Below, piece by piece: positions 24,745-33,557 of a DNA stretch of 64,000 bases. The notes below the pieces were generated by a model. The model was given only the letters and a program-made list of their open reading frames with translations, was not told where the DNA came from and searched no databases. The stretch is from Actinomadura violacea (GTDB lineage: Bacteria > Actinomycetota > Actinomycetes > Streptosporangiales > Streptosporangiaceae). The translations under genes were made by a program, and so were the position numbers. How positions within the stretch are numbered: position 1 is the first letter of the stretch; the number at the start of each line of letters is the position of its first letter. Location: NCBI RefSeq assembly GCF_017573465.1, contig NZ_JAGEPF010000041.1, positions 26,006 to 90,005 on the forward strand, read 5' to 3'.

Positions 24745-25701
24745 ATGAACACCCGTGCCGCGCTGCTCAGACGCGCCTCGACCGCCACCGCCGCCGGGGC
24801 CGCCGCCCTGGCGGCGGTCGCCCTGACCGCGTCCCCCGCGCTCGCCCACGGCTCGATGCGGACGCCGGTGAGCCGCGTCCTCACCTGCTACCAGGAGAAC
24901 CCCGAATCGCCCAGGACGGCGGCGTGCAAGGCGGCCGTCTCGGCGAGCGGGAAGCAGGCGTTCTACGACTGGAACGGCGTGCGGATCGGCGACGTGGCGG
25001 GCCGCCACCGCCAGCGCATCCCGAACGGGAAGCTGTGCAGCGCGGGCCAGGCGGCCTTCCGCGGCCTGGACCTGCCGCGCGCCGACTGGCCTGCGACGAG
25101 CCTGAAGTCGGGCGTGGCGTACACGTTCCGCTACCAGGTGACGGCCGTCCACCGGGGCCGGTTCCAGCTGTACATCACGAAGAACGGCTACGACCCGCGC
25201 AAGCCGCTGAAGTGGTCGGATCTGGAGAGCAAGCCGTTCCTGACCAAGAGCGACCCGACGATCAAGGACGGCGCGTACCAGCTGCCCGGCCGGGTCCCGG
25301 CGGGGAAGAAGGGCCGGCACCTGATCTACGCGATCTGGCAGCGCAGCGACAGCCCGGAGGCGTTCTACTCCTGCTCGGACGTGGTGTTCAGCGGGAAGGG
25401 CACCGTCGCGGCCCCGCCGAAGCCGAAGGCGTCGCCGACGCGGAAGGCCGCGGCCGCGTCGAAGCCGGCGGCGCCCAGGCTGCCGATCCCGACGGCGCCG
25501 CTCACCGGGCACGAGCACCAGCACGGCGGCGCGCCGGCCGGGGCCGTCAACGCCCGGCCCGCGGCGCAGACCTCGTCCGACGCCCCCGGGACCATCACCG
25601 GGACCGTGCTGATGACCGGCACCGCCGGGCTGGCCCTGGGCGGGATCGCGGGGCTGCTGCTGACCGGCCGCCGCCCCCGCCGCCCGCGTCGCCATACCTG
25701 A
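24745..25701 (+). CDS. AA10 lytic polysaccharide monooxygenase with C-terminal membrane anchor
   Basis: A 318-residue exported copper enzyme that oxidatively cleaves chitin (possibly cellulose). The signal peptide (ALAAVALTASPALA) is followed directly by HGSMRTPVSR, so the mature N-terminal His can form the copper brace. The second copper His is in VTAVHRGRFQLYITKNGYDP, and the family block WQRSDSPEAFYSCSDVVF is present. After the catalytic domain (to ~225) come a Lys/Ala/Pro linker and a hydrophobic segment (GTAGLALGGIAGLLLTG) ending in RRPRRPRRHT. This predicts an enzyme tethered to the membrane, without an LPxTG motif. The ATG at 24745 has GGGAG upstream; the 24721 ATG is less likely. Confidence 0.92.
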   Translation: MNTRAALLRRASTATAAGAAALAAVALTASPALAHGSMRTPVSRVLTCYQENPESPRTAACKAAVSASGKQAFYDWNGVRIGDVAGRHRQRIPNGKLCSAGQAAFRGLDLPRADWPATSLKSGVAYTFRYQVTAVHRGRFQLYITKNGYDPRKPLKWSDLESKPFLTKSDPTIKDGAYQLPGRVPAGKKGRHLIYAIWQRSDSPEAFYSCSDVVFSGKGTVAAPPKPKASPTRKAAAASKPAAPRLPIPTAPLTGHEHQHGGAPAGAVNARPAAQTSSDAPGTITGTVLMTGTAGLALGGIAGLLLTGRRPRRPRRHT

Positions 25702-25718
25702 GGGTATGGTTCCGTACC

Positions 25719-26885
25719 ATGGAGTACGGAGACGAGATCGTCCGCCGCGTCCGGGAGCTCGCGCCCGCCCTCGCCGAGCGCGCGCGGGAGACCGAGGACG
25801 CGCGGCGCCTGCCCGACCGGACCATCGAGGACCTCGCCGCCACCGGACTGTTCGGCATGCTCGTGCCGAAGCGGTTCGGCGGCGGCGAGCTCGGGTTCGC
25901 GCCGATGGCGGCGGCGTGCCGCGCGGCCGGCGCCGCCTGCGCGTCCACCGGCTGGCTGTCGGTCATCTACACGCTGCACAACTGGATGGTGGCGCTGTTC
26001 CCCGAGCGGGCGCAGGAGGAGGTCTGGGCCGACCGGCCGTACGGGCTGATCCCCTGCGTGCTCGCGCCGACCGGCACCGCCGAGCCGGTGGACGGCGGGC
26101 ACCGGGTGACCGGCCGCTGGTCGTGGGGCAGCGGCGCCATGCACGCCGACCACGCGATGGTCATGGGCCTCGTCACCACCGACGGCGCGATCGAGCCGCG
26201 GCTGTTCCTGCTGCCGCGCGCGGACGTGACCGTCCACGACGTCTGGCACACCAGCGGGATGCGCGGAACCGGCAGCAACGACATCGAGGTCGCGGACGCC
26301 TTCGTCCCGGCGCACCGGTCGGTGCCGCTGACGGCGCTGACCGAGGGGCGCTCGCCCGGCTCGCACGTCCACCCGGCGCCGCTGTACCGGACCCCGCTCG
26401 TCCCGGTGTTCGCGCTGACCGCCGCGGCGCCCGTCCTCGGCGCCGCGGAGGGCGTGCTCGCGCTGTTCGCCGAGCGGATGCGGAGCCGGCGGATGTCCTA
26501 CAGCGGCGAGCGGCAGCGCGACCTGATGAGCGGCCAGATCCGGCTCGCCACCGCCACCGCGGACCTGGCGGCGGCGCGGCTGCTGCTCGAGGACGCGCTG
26601 CGCGAGGTCGCCGAGGCCACCGTCCGGGGCGACGCCGCCGACCTGCACCGCCGCGCCCGCACCCGGCTGGTCTCCGCGCACGTCGCCGCCACCGCCCGCC
26701 GCGTCGTCAACGAGCTGTGCGGCGCGGCAGGCGCCAGCACCCAGTTCGCGGACTCGCCGTTCCAACGGGCGCAGCGCGATGTGAATACGATCAGCGGCCA
26801 TGTGGTCTTCGACCCCGACGCGGCGTACGCGCTGTACGGCAGGATCGAGCTGGGCATGGACCCGGGACCGGTCGTGCTGGTGTAG
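25719..26885 (+). CDS. Acyl-CoA dehydrogenase-like flavoprotein (group D hydroxylase type)
   Basis: A 388-residue flavoprotein of the acyl-CoA dehydrogenase superfamily. The helical N-terminal domain (DRTIEDLAATGLFGMLVPKR) and the middle beta domain (VTGRWSWGSGAMHADHAMVMG, GMRGTGSNDIEVADAFVP) match HsaA/HpaC-partner flavin monooxygenases more than true dehydrogenases. The final helical domain includes LCGAAGASTQFADSPFQRAQRD, with the Arg used for flavin contact. No catalytic Glu base of beta-oxidation enzymes is evident. It likely hydroxylates or oxidises an aromatic or CoA-like substrate using reduced flavin. A TetR regulator follows 18 bases downstream on the same strand. Confidence 0.85.
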   Translation: MEYGDEIVRRVRELAPALAERARETEDARRLPDRTIEDLAATGLFGMLVPKRFGGGELGFAPMAAACRAAGAACASTGWLSVIYTLHNWMVALFPERAQEEVWADRPYGLIPCVLAPTGTAEPVDGGHRVTGRWSWGSGAMHADHAMVMGLVTTDGAIEPRLFLLPRADVTVHDVWHTSGMRGTGSNDIEVADAFVPAHRSVPLTALTEGRSPGSHVHPAPLYRTPLVPVFALTAAAPVLGAAEGVLALFAERMRSRRMSYSGERQRDLMSGQIRLATATADLAAARLLLEDALREVAEATVRGDAADLHRRARTRLVSAHVAATARRVVNELCGAAGASTQFADSPFQRAQRDVNTISGHVVFDPDAAYALYGRIELGMDPGPVVLV

Positions 26886-26903
26886 CGGAGTGCAGGGAGC
26901 GCG

Positions 26904-27449
26904 ATGACGGCCCGGACGAGGATGGCCAGGCGGGACTGGGTGGAGGCCGGCTACCAGGAGCTGGCCCGCACCGGCGAGCGCGGTGTCGCGATCACCTCGC
27001 TCGCCGCCCGGCTGGGCGTCACCAAGGGCAGCTTCTACTGGCACTTCAAGGACCGCGGCGAGCTGATGCGGGCGCTGCTCGACCGGTGGGCGCACGAGCG
27101 GACCGACGAGATGCTGGGCCTCGCGCTCGGCAGCACCGGCGACCCGCGCGAGCGGCTGCGCCGCATCCAGGCGCTCGGCCGCGAGATCGCGCCGGTCGAC
27201 CGGGCGATGCGGCTGTGGGCGCAGCACGACCCGGCGGCCGAGGAGGCCGTCCGGCACGCCGACCGGGCGCTGCTCGGGCACATCGCCGGGTGCCTGGAGG
27301 GCCTCGGGTTCGGCGCGGACGACGCGCGGCTGCGGGCGCTGCTGATGCTGCGCGCGTGGGTCGGCGGCTACCTCGTCCCGGCCCCGCCGTCCGGGGAGGC
27401 GGGCGCCGACCCCGGCGAGCGCATGCTGGAGATCCTCACCGGCCCCTGA
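26904..27449 (+). CDS. TetR family transcriptional regulator
   Basis: A 181-residue repressor with an N-terminal TetR HTH: WVEAGYQELARTGERGVAIT, then AARLGVTKGSFYWHFKDRGE (~residues 30-55). The rest is the usual all-helical ligand domain. It follows the flavoprotein gene by 18 bases and is probably its co-transcribed regulator. Its TGA ends at 27449 and the convergent kinase stop begins at 27450, so there is no room for a terminator between them. Confidence 0.92.
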   Translation: MTARTRMARRDWVEAGYQELARTGERGVAITSLAARLGVTKGSFYWHFKDRGELMRALLDRWAHERTDEMLGLALGSTGDPRERLRRIQALGREIAPVDRAMRLWAQHDPAAEEAVRHADRALLGHIAGCLEGLGFGADDARLRALLMLRAWVGGYLVPAPPSGEAGADPGERMLEILTGP

Positions 27450-30400
27450 TCAGCAGGTCTTCTCGTACGGGATGTCCGGCACGTACTGCTTCCATTCGGT
27501 CCGCGACAGCGCCCCGACCCGCTTGCAGAGGCCGGCCTTGAGCAGGTCCGGCGCGACGGTGTGCGTGACGAGCTTCCCGTCGTCGCCGCTCACGCTGTAG
27601 AGCCGGGTGCCGTCGGAGCTGAACGCCAGCGACTCGATCGTCGCGTCGATCGACGACGAGGTGTGGCCGGTGAGCGGCAGCCCGAGCCGCCGCTGCCCCC
27701 GCACGTCCCACAGGTCGATCTTGCCCTGCCTGTCCGCGGTGGCGAGCAGGCGGCCGTCCGGCGAGAGCGCCGCGATCGGCGTCTTGCCGTCCGGCGTCGC
27801 CACCGGCGTGCCGATCTGCTTGAGCGTCCGGACGTTCCAGAACGACATCGACCGCCGGTCGGAGCGGTCCTGCACGGTGACGAGCGTCCCCTGCCGGTCG
27901 GCGGCCTGCGCGGTCGTGGCCAGCGGGTTCGGCGGCGCGAGCACCTTCCCGGAGGGGAACGCGACCACGCCGAGGTCGTTGGCGGACACGACGCTCTTCC
28001 CGTCCGCACTCCAGACGATCTTCATGTTCGGCGAGCCGTCCGACTCGCCGGTCCGCTGCGCCGCCTGCGCCCGCCCGAGCGGCCGCCCGGACGAGGCGTC
28101 CCAGAACCGCAGCAGGCTCCTGCGCGGCTGGTCCTGGTTCGCGGGCGTCGCCGGGCCGCCGAGCGTGAGCGTGGCGATCGCCTTGCCGTCCGGCGAGAAC
28201 GACGGCAGCGGACGCGACGACGGCATCGGCGGCGGCCCGAGGTCGATGGTGGTCCGCCTCGTGCGCGACCGCACGTCCCAGATCTCGACCGTCCGGTCCT
28301 TGCGGATCAGCGCGAGCAGCCGCCCGTCGCGCGACAGCGCCATCCGGTCGGCGTCGTAGCCCGCCGAATAGGTGATCGGGAGGGTGGTGCGGCGGGCCGC
28401 CTTCGCGGTGTCCCAGATCTGGACGGCGTTGGCGGGCGCCGGGTCCGCGGTGGCCAGCGTCGTCCCGTCCCCGCTGATCGCCGAGTCGCCGTACGGCCGC
28501 GCCACCTGCACCGGCCGGACGAACACCGACACGTCGATCGACACGACGCGCCCCTCGGAGTCCATGCAGCGCAGGCTCCGCCCGTCCGCGCTGAACCGGG
28601 TGTCGCTGCACATGTCGTCCGGCTTGTAGAACAGGTAGGGCGGCTCGGACGTGCCGGGTTCGGTGCTCCACAGCGCCATGCCGGACGCGATGAACGCGCC
28701 GTCCGGGCTGAAGGCGAAGTCATTGTCGAGGGTGTCGGCGCCCTTCGGCCGCTTCAGCCGCGTGCGCAGCTCACCGGTCTTGGCGTCCACCACCGTGATC
28801 TCGTTGTCAGAGCCCGCGACCTCGGTGGCCGCGAAGAACCGGCCGTCCGGACTGAACCCGATCTTCGCCGTCTCCGCGAGGTTCCGGACCTGCTCGGGCA
28901 CCTTGATCCGCTTGAACGTCGCCAGGTCCCGCGCGACGAGCCGCCAGTGGCCGCCCTCCTTCACCACCCCGACCAGGGACCTCTCGTCCGGCGAGAAGAT
29001 CGGGCCGGAGATGCTGAAGCTCTCCTTCGCGGTGAACCGCACCTGCCCGGAGGCCGTGTCGAGGATCTTGACGGTCCCGTGGTGCGTCGTGACGAGCCGC
29101 GCCCCGCTCGGGCTGAACCACAGCCCGTCCCCCATCGCGTGCTTGAACGGCAGCGGCGTCCGGACCCCCGTCCGCGTGTCCGCCATGGACAGCGTCCCGT
29201 CCCCCTGCAACATCAGCAGCCGGCCGCCGTCCAAGGTCAGGCCCGTGCCGACCACCGCCGCGCCCGGAACCTGCAGCGTCAGCGCCTTCCGCGTATCCGC
29301 ATTGCCCAGGATGACGGTGTTGCCCTTGAACCACGTGTACGGTCCGGCCTTGTCCGGGCTCAGCGTGTTCCAGTCGGTGCCCGCGCCCGCCGGCCGGAAC
29401 ATCCCCTGCTCCCACTGCTCGGTCAACGTGAGCAGCGCGTCCCGCGTCTCGAACGTGTCACCGCCCAGCGCCGACGCGGCGACCGCGAGCCGCCGCGCCA
29501 GCGCCGGATCCGTCCGCCGCAGCTGCACGGCCCGCGTCGCGAGCTGCCGCCCGACCGCCGAGTCCCGCTGCCGCGCCACCGTCGCGTTCGTCAACCGCAG
29601 GCTGCGGCTCTGCACCGCGACCGCCGCCCCCGCCCCCAACGCCACGACCAGCAGCACCGCCAACGTCACCGTCACCGCCGTCCGCGTCCGCGCACGATCA
29701 CGCGTCTGCCGCACCGACGCGTCCAGGAACGCCCGCTCCACCAGGTTCAACGTGAGCTGCCGCCGCCCGACCGATGCCCACGCCATCGCCCCGTCCAGCG
29801 CCGACCCCTGATGCAGGTCCGCCTGCTTGCGCCCGTTCGCGTTCCACAACCGCGCCGCGCCCGCCAGCGACTGGTGCGCCGCCAGCCCGTCGCTCTCCGC
29901 CCGCACCCACTCCGCGAGCCGCGGCCAGGCACGCAGCAGCGCGGGCGTCGCGATCGAGATCGTCACCCCGTCCCGCCTGAGCAGCCCGGCGCCGCAGAAC
30001 CCGTCCAGCACCTCCTGCAACGCGCGCTCGCCCGACACCCCGTCCACGAGATCGCCCGCCGGCACCGGACGCAGCGCGCCCTGCGCGTCCGCCGGCGCCG
30101 CCACCATCCGCAGCAGCACCCGCGGCACCACCTGCTGCGCCTCCCCGCCGAGCCCCGCGTACACCTGCTCCGCGACGTCCCCGAGCGGCGGCCGCAACGT
30201 CACCGACGGCCGCTCCCCCTGCGCCGCCGCCCGCGTCCCCGCCTCCAGCGCGTCCCCGCCCACCCCGCTGAGCAGCCCGTCCAGCAGTTGCTGTGCGCTG
30301 GGCCGCGCCTCGGGGTCCTGGCTGAGCGCCGCCTCGACGAGCCCCCGCAACGGCTCCGCCAGCACGTCCGTCTTCGGTCGCACGTTCAAGATCTGATGGT

Positions 30401-31058
30401 GCAGGCTCGCCATCGTGTCGCCGTCGAACGGCGCCTTCCCCGCCGCCGCGTACAGCACCACCGCCGCCCACGCCCACACGTCCACCGCCGGCGTGGCCCG
30501 CTTCCCCTGGAACAGCTCCGGCGCCATCCACCGCGGCGTCCCCTTGAGCGCCCCCGTCGCACTGCGCGACATCTCGTCCGTCTTGGCGATCCCGAAGTCG
30601 ATCACCCGCGGCCCGTCCGGCCCCAGCAGCACGTTCGCGGGCTTCAGGTCCCGATGAACGATCCCGGCCCGATGAATGGACGCCAGCGCCGTGGCGATCC
30701 CGATCGCCAGCCGATGCAGTTCGTCCGCCCCGTAAGCCCCCCGTTCGGCGACCCACCCCGCCAGATCGGGCCCCGGCACATACTCGCTGACAACGTAGGG
30801 CGGCACATGGTCGAGGTCCGCCGCAATGATCTTCGCCGTGCAGAACGACGCGACCCGCTGCAGCGTCGCGACCTCCTTGCGCAACCCGTCCCGCACCGCC
30901 TCATTGACGGTCTCCGCATGCAGCGCCTTGACGGCGACCCGGCGCCCTTCGGCGTCGTACCCCTCGTAAACGACCCCCTGGCCACCGGCGCCCAACCGCC
31001 CCGCCAGCCAATACCCACCCAGCTGCCGCAGGTCACCGACCAAAAGCGGACCGGACAT
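27450..31058 (-). CDS. Ser/Thr protein kinase with C-terminal WD40-like beta-propeller repeats
   Basis: A membrane kinase of ~1202 residues. The N-terminal Hanks-type domain is complete: glycine loop GAGGQGVV (~23-30), Lys44 in VAVKAL, HRDLKPANVLL (~140), DFGIAKT, and the APE-equivalent MAPELFQG. Then comes a helical region that includes a segment seen in nSTAND-linked WD40 proteins (RDGVTISIATPALLRAWPRL). One TM helix lies near 456-478 (TVTLAVLLVVALGAGAAVAV). About 700 residues of repeated blades such as FSPDGRFFA, LSPDGRLLATADRQG and FSSDGTRLYSVSGDDG probably face outside and form one or two propellers. It likely senses an external signal and phosphorylates cytosolic targets. The ATG at 31058 sits directly before the kinase fold. 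Confidence 0.92.
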   Translation of the reverse strand: MSGPLLVGDLRQLGGYWLAGRLGAGGQGVVYEGYDAEGRRVAVKALHAETVNEAVRDGLRKEVATLQRVASFCTAKIIAADLDHVPPYVVSEYVPGPDLAGWVAERGAYGADELHRLAIGIATALASIHRAGIVHRDLKPANVLLGPDGPRVIDFGIAKTDEMSRSATGALKGTPRWMAPELFQGKRATPAVDVWAWAAVVLYAAAGKAPFDGDTMASLHHQILNVRPKTDVLAEPLRGLVEAALSQDPEARPSAQQLLDGLLSGVGGDALEAGTRAAAQGERPSVTLRPPLGDVAEQVYAGLGGEAQQVVPRVLLRMVAAPADAQGALRPVPAGDLVDGVSGERALQEVLDGFCGAGLLRRDGVTISIATPALLRAWPRLAEWVRAESDGLAAHQSLAGAARLWNANGRKQADLHQGSALDGAMAWASVGRRQLTLNLVERAFLDASVRQTRDRARTRTAVTVTLAVLLVVALGAGAAVAVQSRSLRLTNATVARQRDSAVGRQLATRAVQLRRTDPALARRLAVAASALGGDTFETRDALLTLTEQWEQGMFRPAGAGTDWNTLSPDKAGPYTWFKGNTVILGNADTRKALTLQVPGAAVVGTGLTLDGGRLLMLQGDGTLSMADTRTGVRTPLPFKHAMGDGLWFSPSGARLVTTHHGTVKILDTASGQVRFTAKESFSISGPIFSPDERSLVGVVKEGGHWRLVARDLATFKRIKVPEQVRNLAETAKIGFSPDGRFFAATEVAGSDNEITVVDAKTGELRTRLKRPKGADTLDNDFAFSPDGAFIASGMALWSTEPGTSEPPYLFYKPDDMCSDTRFSADGRSLRCMDSEGRVVSIDVSVFVRPVQVARPYGDSAISGDGTTLATADPAPANAVQIWDTAKAARRTTLPITYSAGYDADRMALSRDGRLLALIRKDRTVEIWDVRSRTRRTTIDLGPPPMPSSRPLPSFSPDGKAIATLTLGGPATPANQDQPRRSLLRFWDASSGRPLGRAQAAQRTGESDGSPNMKIVWSADGKSVVSANDLGVVAFPSGKVLAPPNPLATTAQAADRQGTLVTVQDRSDRRSMSFWNVRTLKQIGTPVATPDGKTPIAALSPDGRLLATADRQGKIDLWDVRGQRRLGLPLTGHTSSSIDATIESLAFSSDGTRLYSVSGDDGKLVTHTVAPDLLKAGLCKRVGALSRTEWKQYVPDIPYEKTC

Positions 31059-31179
31059 GCAGGCGCTCCTCCACGACCACGGACGCCGCCCCACCCACCA
31101 ACGCCCTCAGAACGCCCAAGCATATACAGACACCCATGTCCTTTTGGACGAACTGTGACACACCCCATCCCCAACACCG

Positions 31180-31557
31180 TCACCCCTCCGGAAACGAGAG
31201 CACCCGCCCATCGCCCAACTCCAACGTCCAGCGCCCCTCACCACCGCCCCTCAAGGCGAGATGCCAACCATTGGAGAAAACGATCCGGTGGTCACCACTA
31301 TCAAAGATCACCCACGACAAAGGCCGCGTAGAGACCAACATAGAAAGCTCCTCCGCCGAGAAGCTTTCAATCCCCCGAACAGGATTATCTCCACCCCGCG
31401 GCCCCACCGTCTGCGATACAACCCCCGCAAACTCCAAACAGGCACCATTAGACAGCCGCAAAGAGAACCCGGCCTCCGCCCCAACCTCCAGAACCCGGCT
31501 GTCCCGAGCCCGAAGAGCCCTTCGCCCCTCGCCCCAAACAAACTCCACGCGCCACAC
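31180..31557 (-). CDS. Hypothetical protein, DUF6188-like
   Basis: A 125-residue protein with a GTG start. Two short beta-rich halves are visible: RALRARDSRVLEVGAEAGFS at the front, and the block SMLVSTRPLSWVIFDSGD then RIVFSNGWHLALRGGGEGRW at the end, which resembles DUF6188 proteins (function unknown; often near toxin/immunity loci). The DNA is less G/C-biased at third positions than its neighbours. It lies 121 bases upstream of the kinase gene on the same strand. The function is unknown and the family assignment is tentative. Confidence 0.5.
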   Translation of the reverse strand: MWRVEFVWGEGRRALRARDSRVLEVGAEAGFSLRLSNGACLEFAGVVSQTVGPRGGDNPVRGIESFSAEELSMLVSTRPLSWVIFDSGDHRIVFSNGWHLALRGGGEGRWTLELGDGRVLSFPEG

Positions 31558-31742
31558 TCCAGTCCAAATTCACCACTGCCTCGGCGACAGATGCCCCCAC
31601 CGCACCCGACGCCCACCGCGCGGCTCGCACCGCGCCCGTCCCCGCCACAAGCCCCGCTCGTCAACCAACGCAGCGCCGGCGGCCATCAGACAGCCGCGCC
31701 AGAGTATGGCGCAATCGGCGGTGAAGTAGTAGAAACTTCACC

Positions 31743-32660
31743 ATGACTGCGCCGGGTTCGGATGACTTCGACGGCAGCCTCCGCACCGCTGCGATGGCAT
31801 GGCTGGACCGGAAGTCCACGCCCGACAGTCTCGTGGTGACGCGCCAGGACCTCCTCGATTTCACGTTCGAGGGGCAGCGCTTTCCGCTCATCGACAACCA
31901 ACTAGGCATCCGCAAGCCTCAGGGATTCCGTGCAGCACTGTCGATCCTGACGACGTACACGTCGGACAGACAGCGGCCCCCTTACGAAGATGCAGTCGGA
32001 CCTGACGGCTTCCTCAGGTACAAGTACCAGGGAGACGACCCGCAGCACTACACCAATCGCGGGCTACGGGAGGCGCACCGGCTCGGAGTCCCGCTCATCT
32101 GGTTCTTCGGCATCCGGCAGGGCCTTTTTCTGCCCTTCTACCCGGTCTGGATCGTCGCGGACGAGCCCCGGAACCTGCAGGTGGCCATCGCCCTCGACGA
32201 GGCGCAGTTGAACCTCGCCGACCACACGTCCCTGAGCCCTCTGGAGCGGCGGTACTCGGAGCGCATCACCAAGCAGCGCTTGCACCAGCCGGTGTTCCGG
32301 CAGCGGGTCATCCAAGCCTACGAAACCAGTTGCGCCATTTGCCGCCTCCGCCACGCATCGCTGCTCGATGCCGCGCACATCATTCCCGACCGGGACGACC
32401 GAGGAGTCCCGGCCATCTCCAACGGGCTCTCGCTCTGCAAGATCCACCATGCGGCATACGATGCGAACATCTTGGGAATCCGACCGGACCTGACCATCCA
32501 GGTCCGCACCGATATCTTGCACGAAGTCGACGGCCCGATGCTCAAGCACGGCCTTCAGGAGATGAACGGGGTCGCGCTCACCATGCCCCGAAGGCGACTC
32601 GACCGCCCCGACCCGGATGCCATCGAGCGGCGTTACGAGATCTTCCGCAAGGCCGGCTGA
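31743..32660 (+). CDS. HNH endonuclease
   Basis: A 305-residue nuclease. The C-terminal HNH/zinc-finger core is clear: CAICRLRHASLLDAAHIIPD, then NGLSLCKIHHAAYDANILGI (two CxxC-type halves, catalytic His in AAHI and IHH). The N-terminal ~190 residues form a conserved domain of this actinobacterial family (LGIRKPQGFRAALSILTTYT, LPFYPVWIVADE). Family members act as stand-alone nucleases, and some relatives are modification-dependent restriction enzymes; whether this one recognises modified DNA cannot be told from sequence. The ATG at 31743 is the first in frame after an AT-richer stretch. GC3 is lower than average, which suggests transfer. Confidence 0.85.
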   Translation: MTAPGSDDFDGSLRTAAMAWLDRKSTPDSLVVTRQDLLDFTFEGQRFPLIDNQLGIRKPQGFRAALSILTTYTSDRQRPPYEDAVGPDGFLRYKYQGDDPQHYTNRGLREAHRLGVPLIWFFGIRQGLFLPFYPVWIVADEPRNLQVAIALDEAQLNLADHTSLSPLERRYSERITKQRLHQPVFRQRVIQAYETSCAICRLRHASLLDAAHIIPDRDDRGVPAISNGLSLCKIHHAAYDANILGIRPDLTIQVRTDILHEVDGPMLKHGLQEMNGVALTMPRRRLDRPDPDAIERRYEIFRKAG

Positions 32661-32675
32661 CCATACGATCCTCCG

Positions 32676-33410
32676 CTAGTTCTCACACGAACTGACGAGG
32701 TGCTCGGCGATGTCGTGGAGGTCTGCCATAGGGCGGCGAATGCGCGAACCGTCGGACGTCGTGCAGGTGAGGTGAGCCGGTTCCACCCAGACGTTGATCT
32801 CCGTGCATGACGTCGGGACGGTGACCAGAGAGACGCCTCGGCCCTGGCGATGTTGGACGTTGCGGATGCCTTGCGCAGCGAGCGTCGCCGCGAGGTGCTG
32901 GGCGGCCAGAACGGGCGGAGCCGTCAGGTTCGGGTTCGGCCAGGGAGCGTTGAGGGGGAAGGCACACCAGACGGCCTTTCCAGGGTGACCGGCGCCGAGG
33001 CGCGAGCGGGAGCGGTGCGCTCCCCAGGCGGCGGCGAGGATGCCGACGATGCCGAGGCCCTTCCCATGTTCGTCGAGGAGCTCGCGCGGAGTCGTGTCGG
33101 GGAACGAGTCACGGCAGGCGTCGAACACCGAGACCACCAGTTGCGGCGAGGGTGTGACGCGAGCCCAGAGCCAGAGTTCCGGCGGCACGGACAGGCGGAG
33201 CGGATCGGGACGGAGTCCGTGGTTCAGGGCGTTGGTGACCAGTTCGCTTGCCGCGAGAGTGATGTCGTCGATCGCCTCGCGCTCGAGTCGGAGGTCCGTC
33301 AGAGCGATGGCGAGGAGCGAGCGGCTGACGGACGCACACGTCGCGTCCACCGGCAGGCGCCAGGCGCACATTCCACCGAGTGCTATTTCCGCCGCATGAC
33401 CGATGGACAT
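32676..33410 (-). CDS. ATP-binding protein, anti-sigma-factor-kinase (RsbW/HATPase_c_2) type
   Basis: A protein of ~244 residues with a GHKL ATPase fold like RsbW/SpoIIAB: N-box AASELVTNALNHG (~residues 55-67), VVSVFDACRDSFP (G1), and HGKGLGIVGILAAAWG (G2). Such proteins are common in Streptomyces next to XRE-DUF5753/DUF397 genes and are thought to act in partner switching. A C-terminal extension of ~90 residues (INVWVEPAHLTCTTSDGSRI) is specific to this group. The start at ATG 33410 is tentative; GTG 33437 or 33443 are alternatives. It is divergent from the XRE gene at 33558, and a dyad operator lies between them. Confidence 0.8.
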   Translation of the reverse strand: MSIGHAAEIALGGMCAWRLPVDATCASVSRSLLAIALTDLRLEREAIDDITLAASELVTNALNHGLRPDPLRLSVPPELWLWARVTPSPQLVVSVFDACRDSFPDTTPRELLDEHGKGLGIVGILAAAWGAHRSRSRLGAGHPGKAVWCAFPLNAPWPNPNLTAPPVLAAQHLAATLAAQGIRNVQHRQGRGVSLVTVPTSCTEINVWVEPAHLTCTTSDGSRIRRPMADLHDIAEHLVSSCEN

Positions 33411-33430
33411 TTGCCCGAGCTGCTCTATTT

Positions 33431-33445
33431 GTGTCACTTTGACAC
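33431..33445. promoter_or_regulatory. Inverted repeat in the divergent XRE / ATPase promoter region
   Basis: GTGTCA-CTT-TGACAC (6-bp arms) lies in the AT-rich spacer between the divergent ATP-binding protein and XRE regulator genes. It is a plausible autoregulatory operator for the XRE protein. If the ATPase uses GTG 33437 or 33443 the repeat would lie inside its reading frame, which argues for the 33410 start. Confidence 0.45.
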
Positions 33446-33557
33446 CACCCTTGCAAGTCAGAGATTTCTTGCTTCCGCTCACAGGGTGCGCGCGCCGGAT
33501 TACCTTTGTCAGAGTTGCTCGCAACTCCCGCAACTCCTTGAAAATGGGAGGACGAAG

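Noticed and set aside
27561..31331. A 1256-codon plus-strand frame opposite the Ser/Thr kinase
   Set aside because: It mirrors the kinase on the other strand and is Arg/Pro/His-rich with no domain. The minus strand has clear kinase motifs and codon bias.
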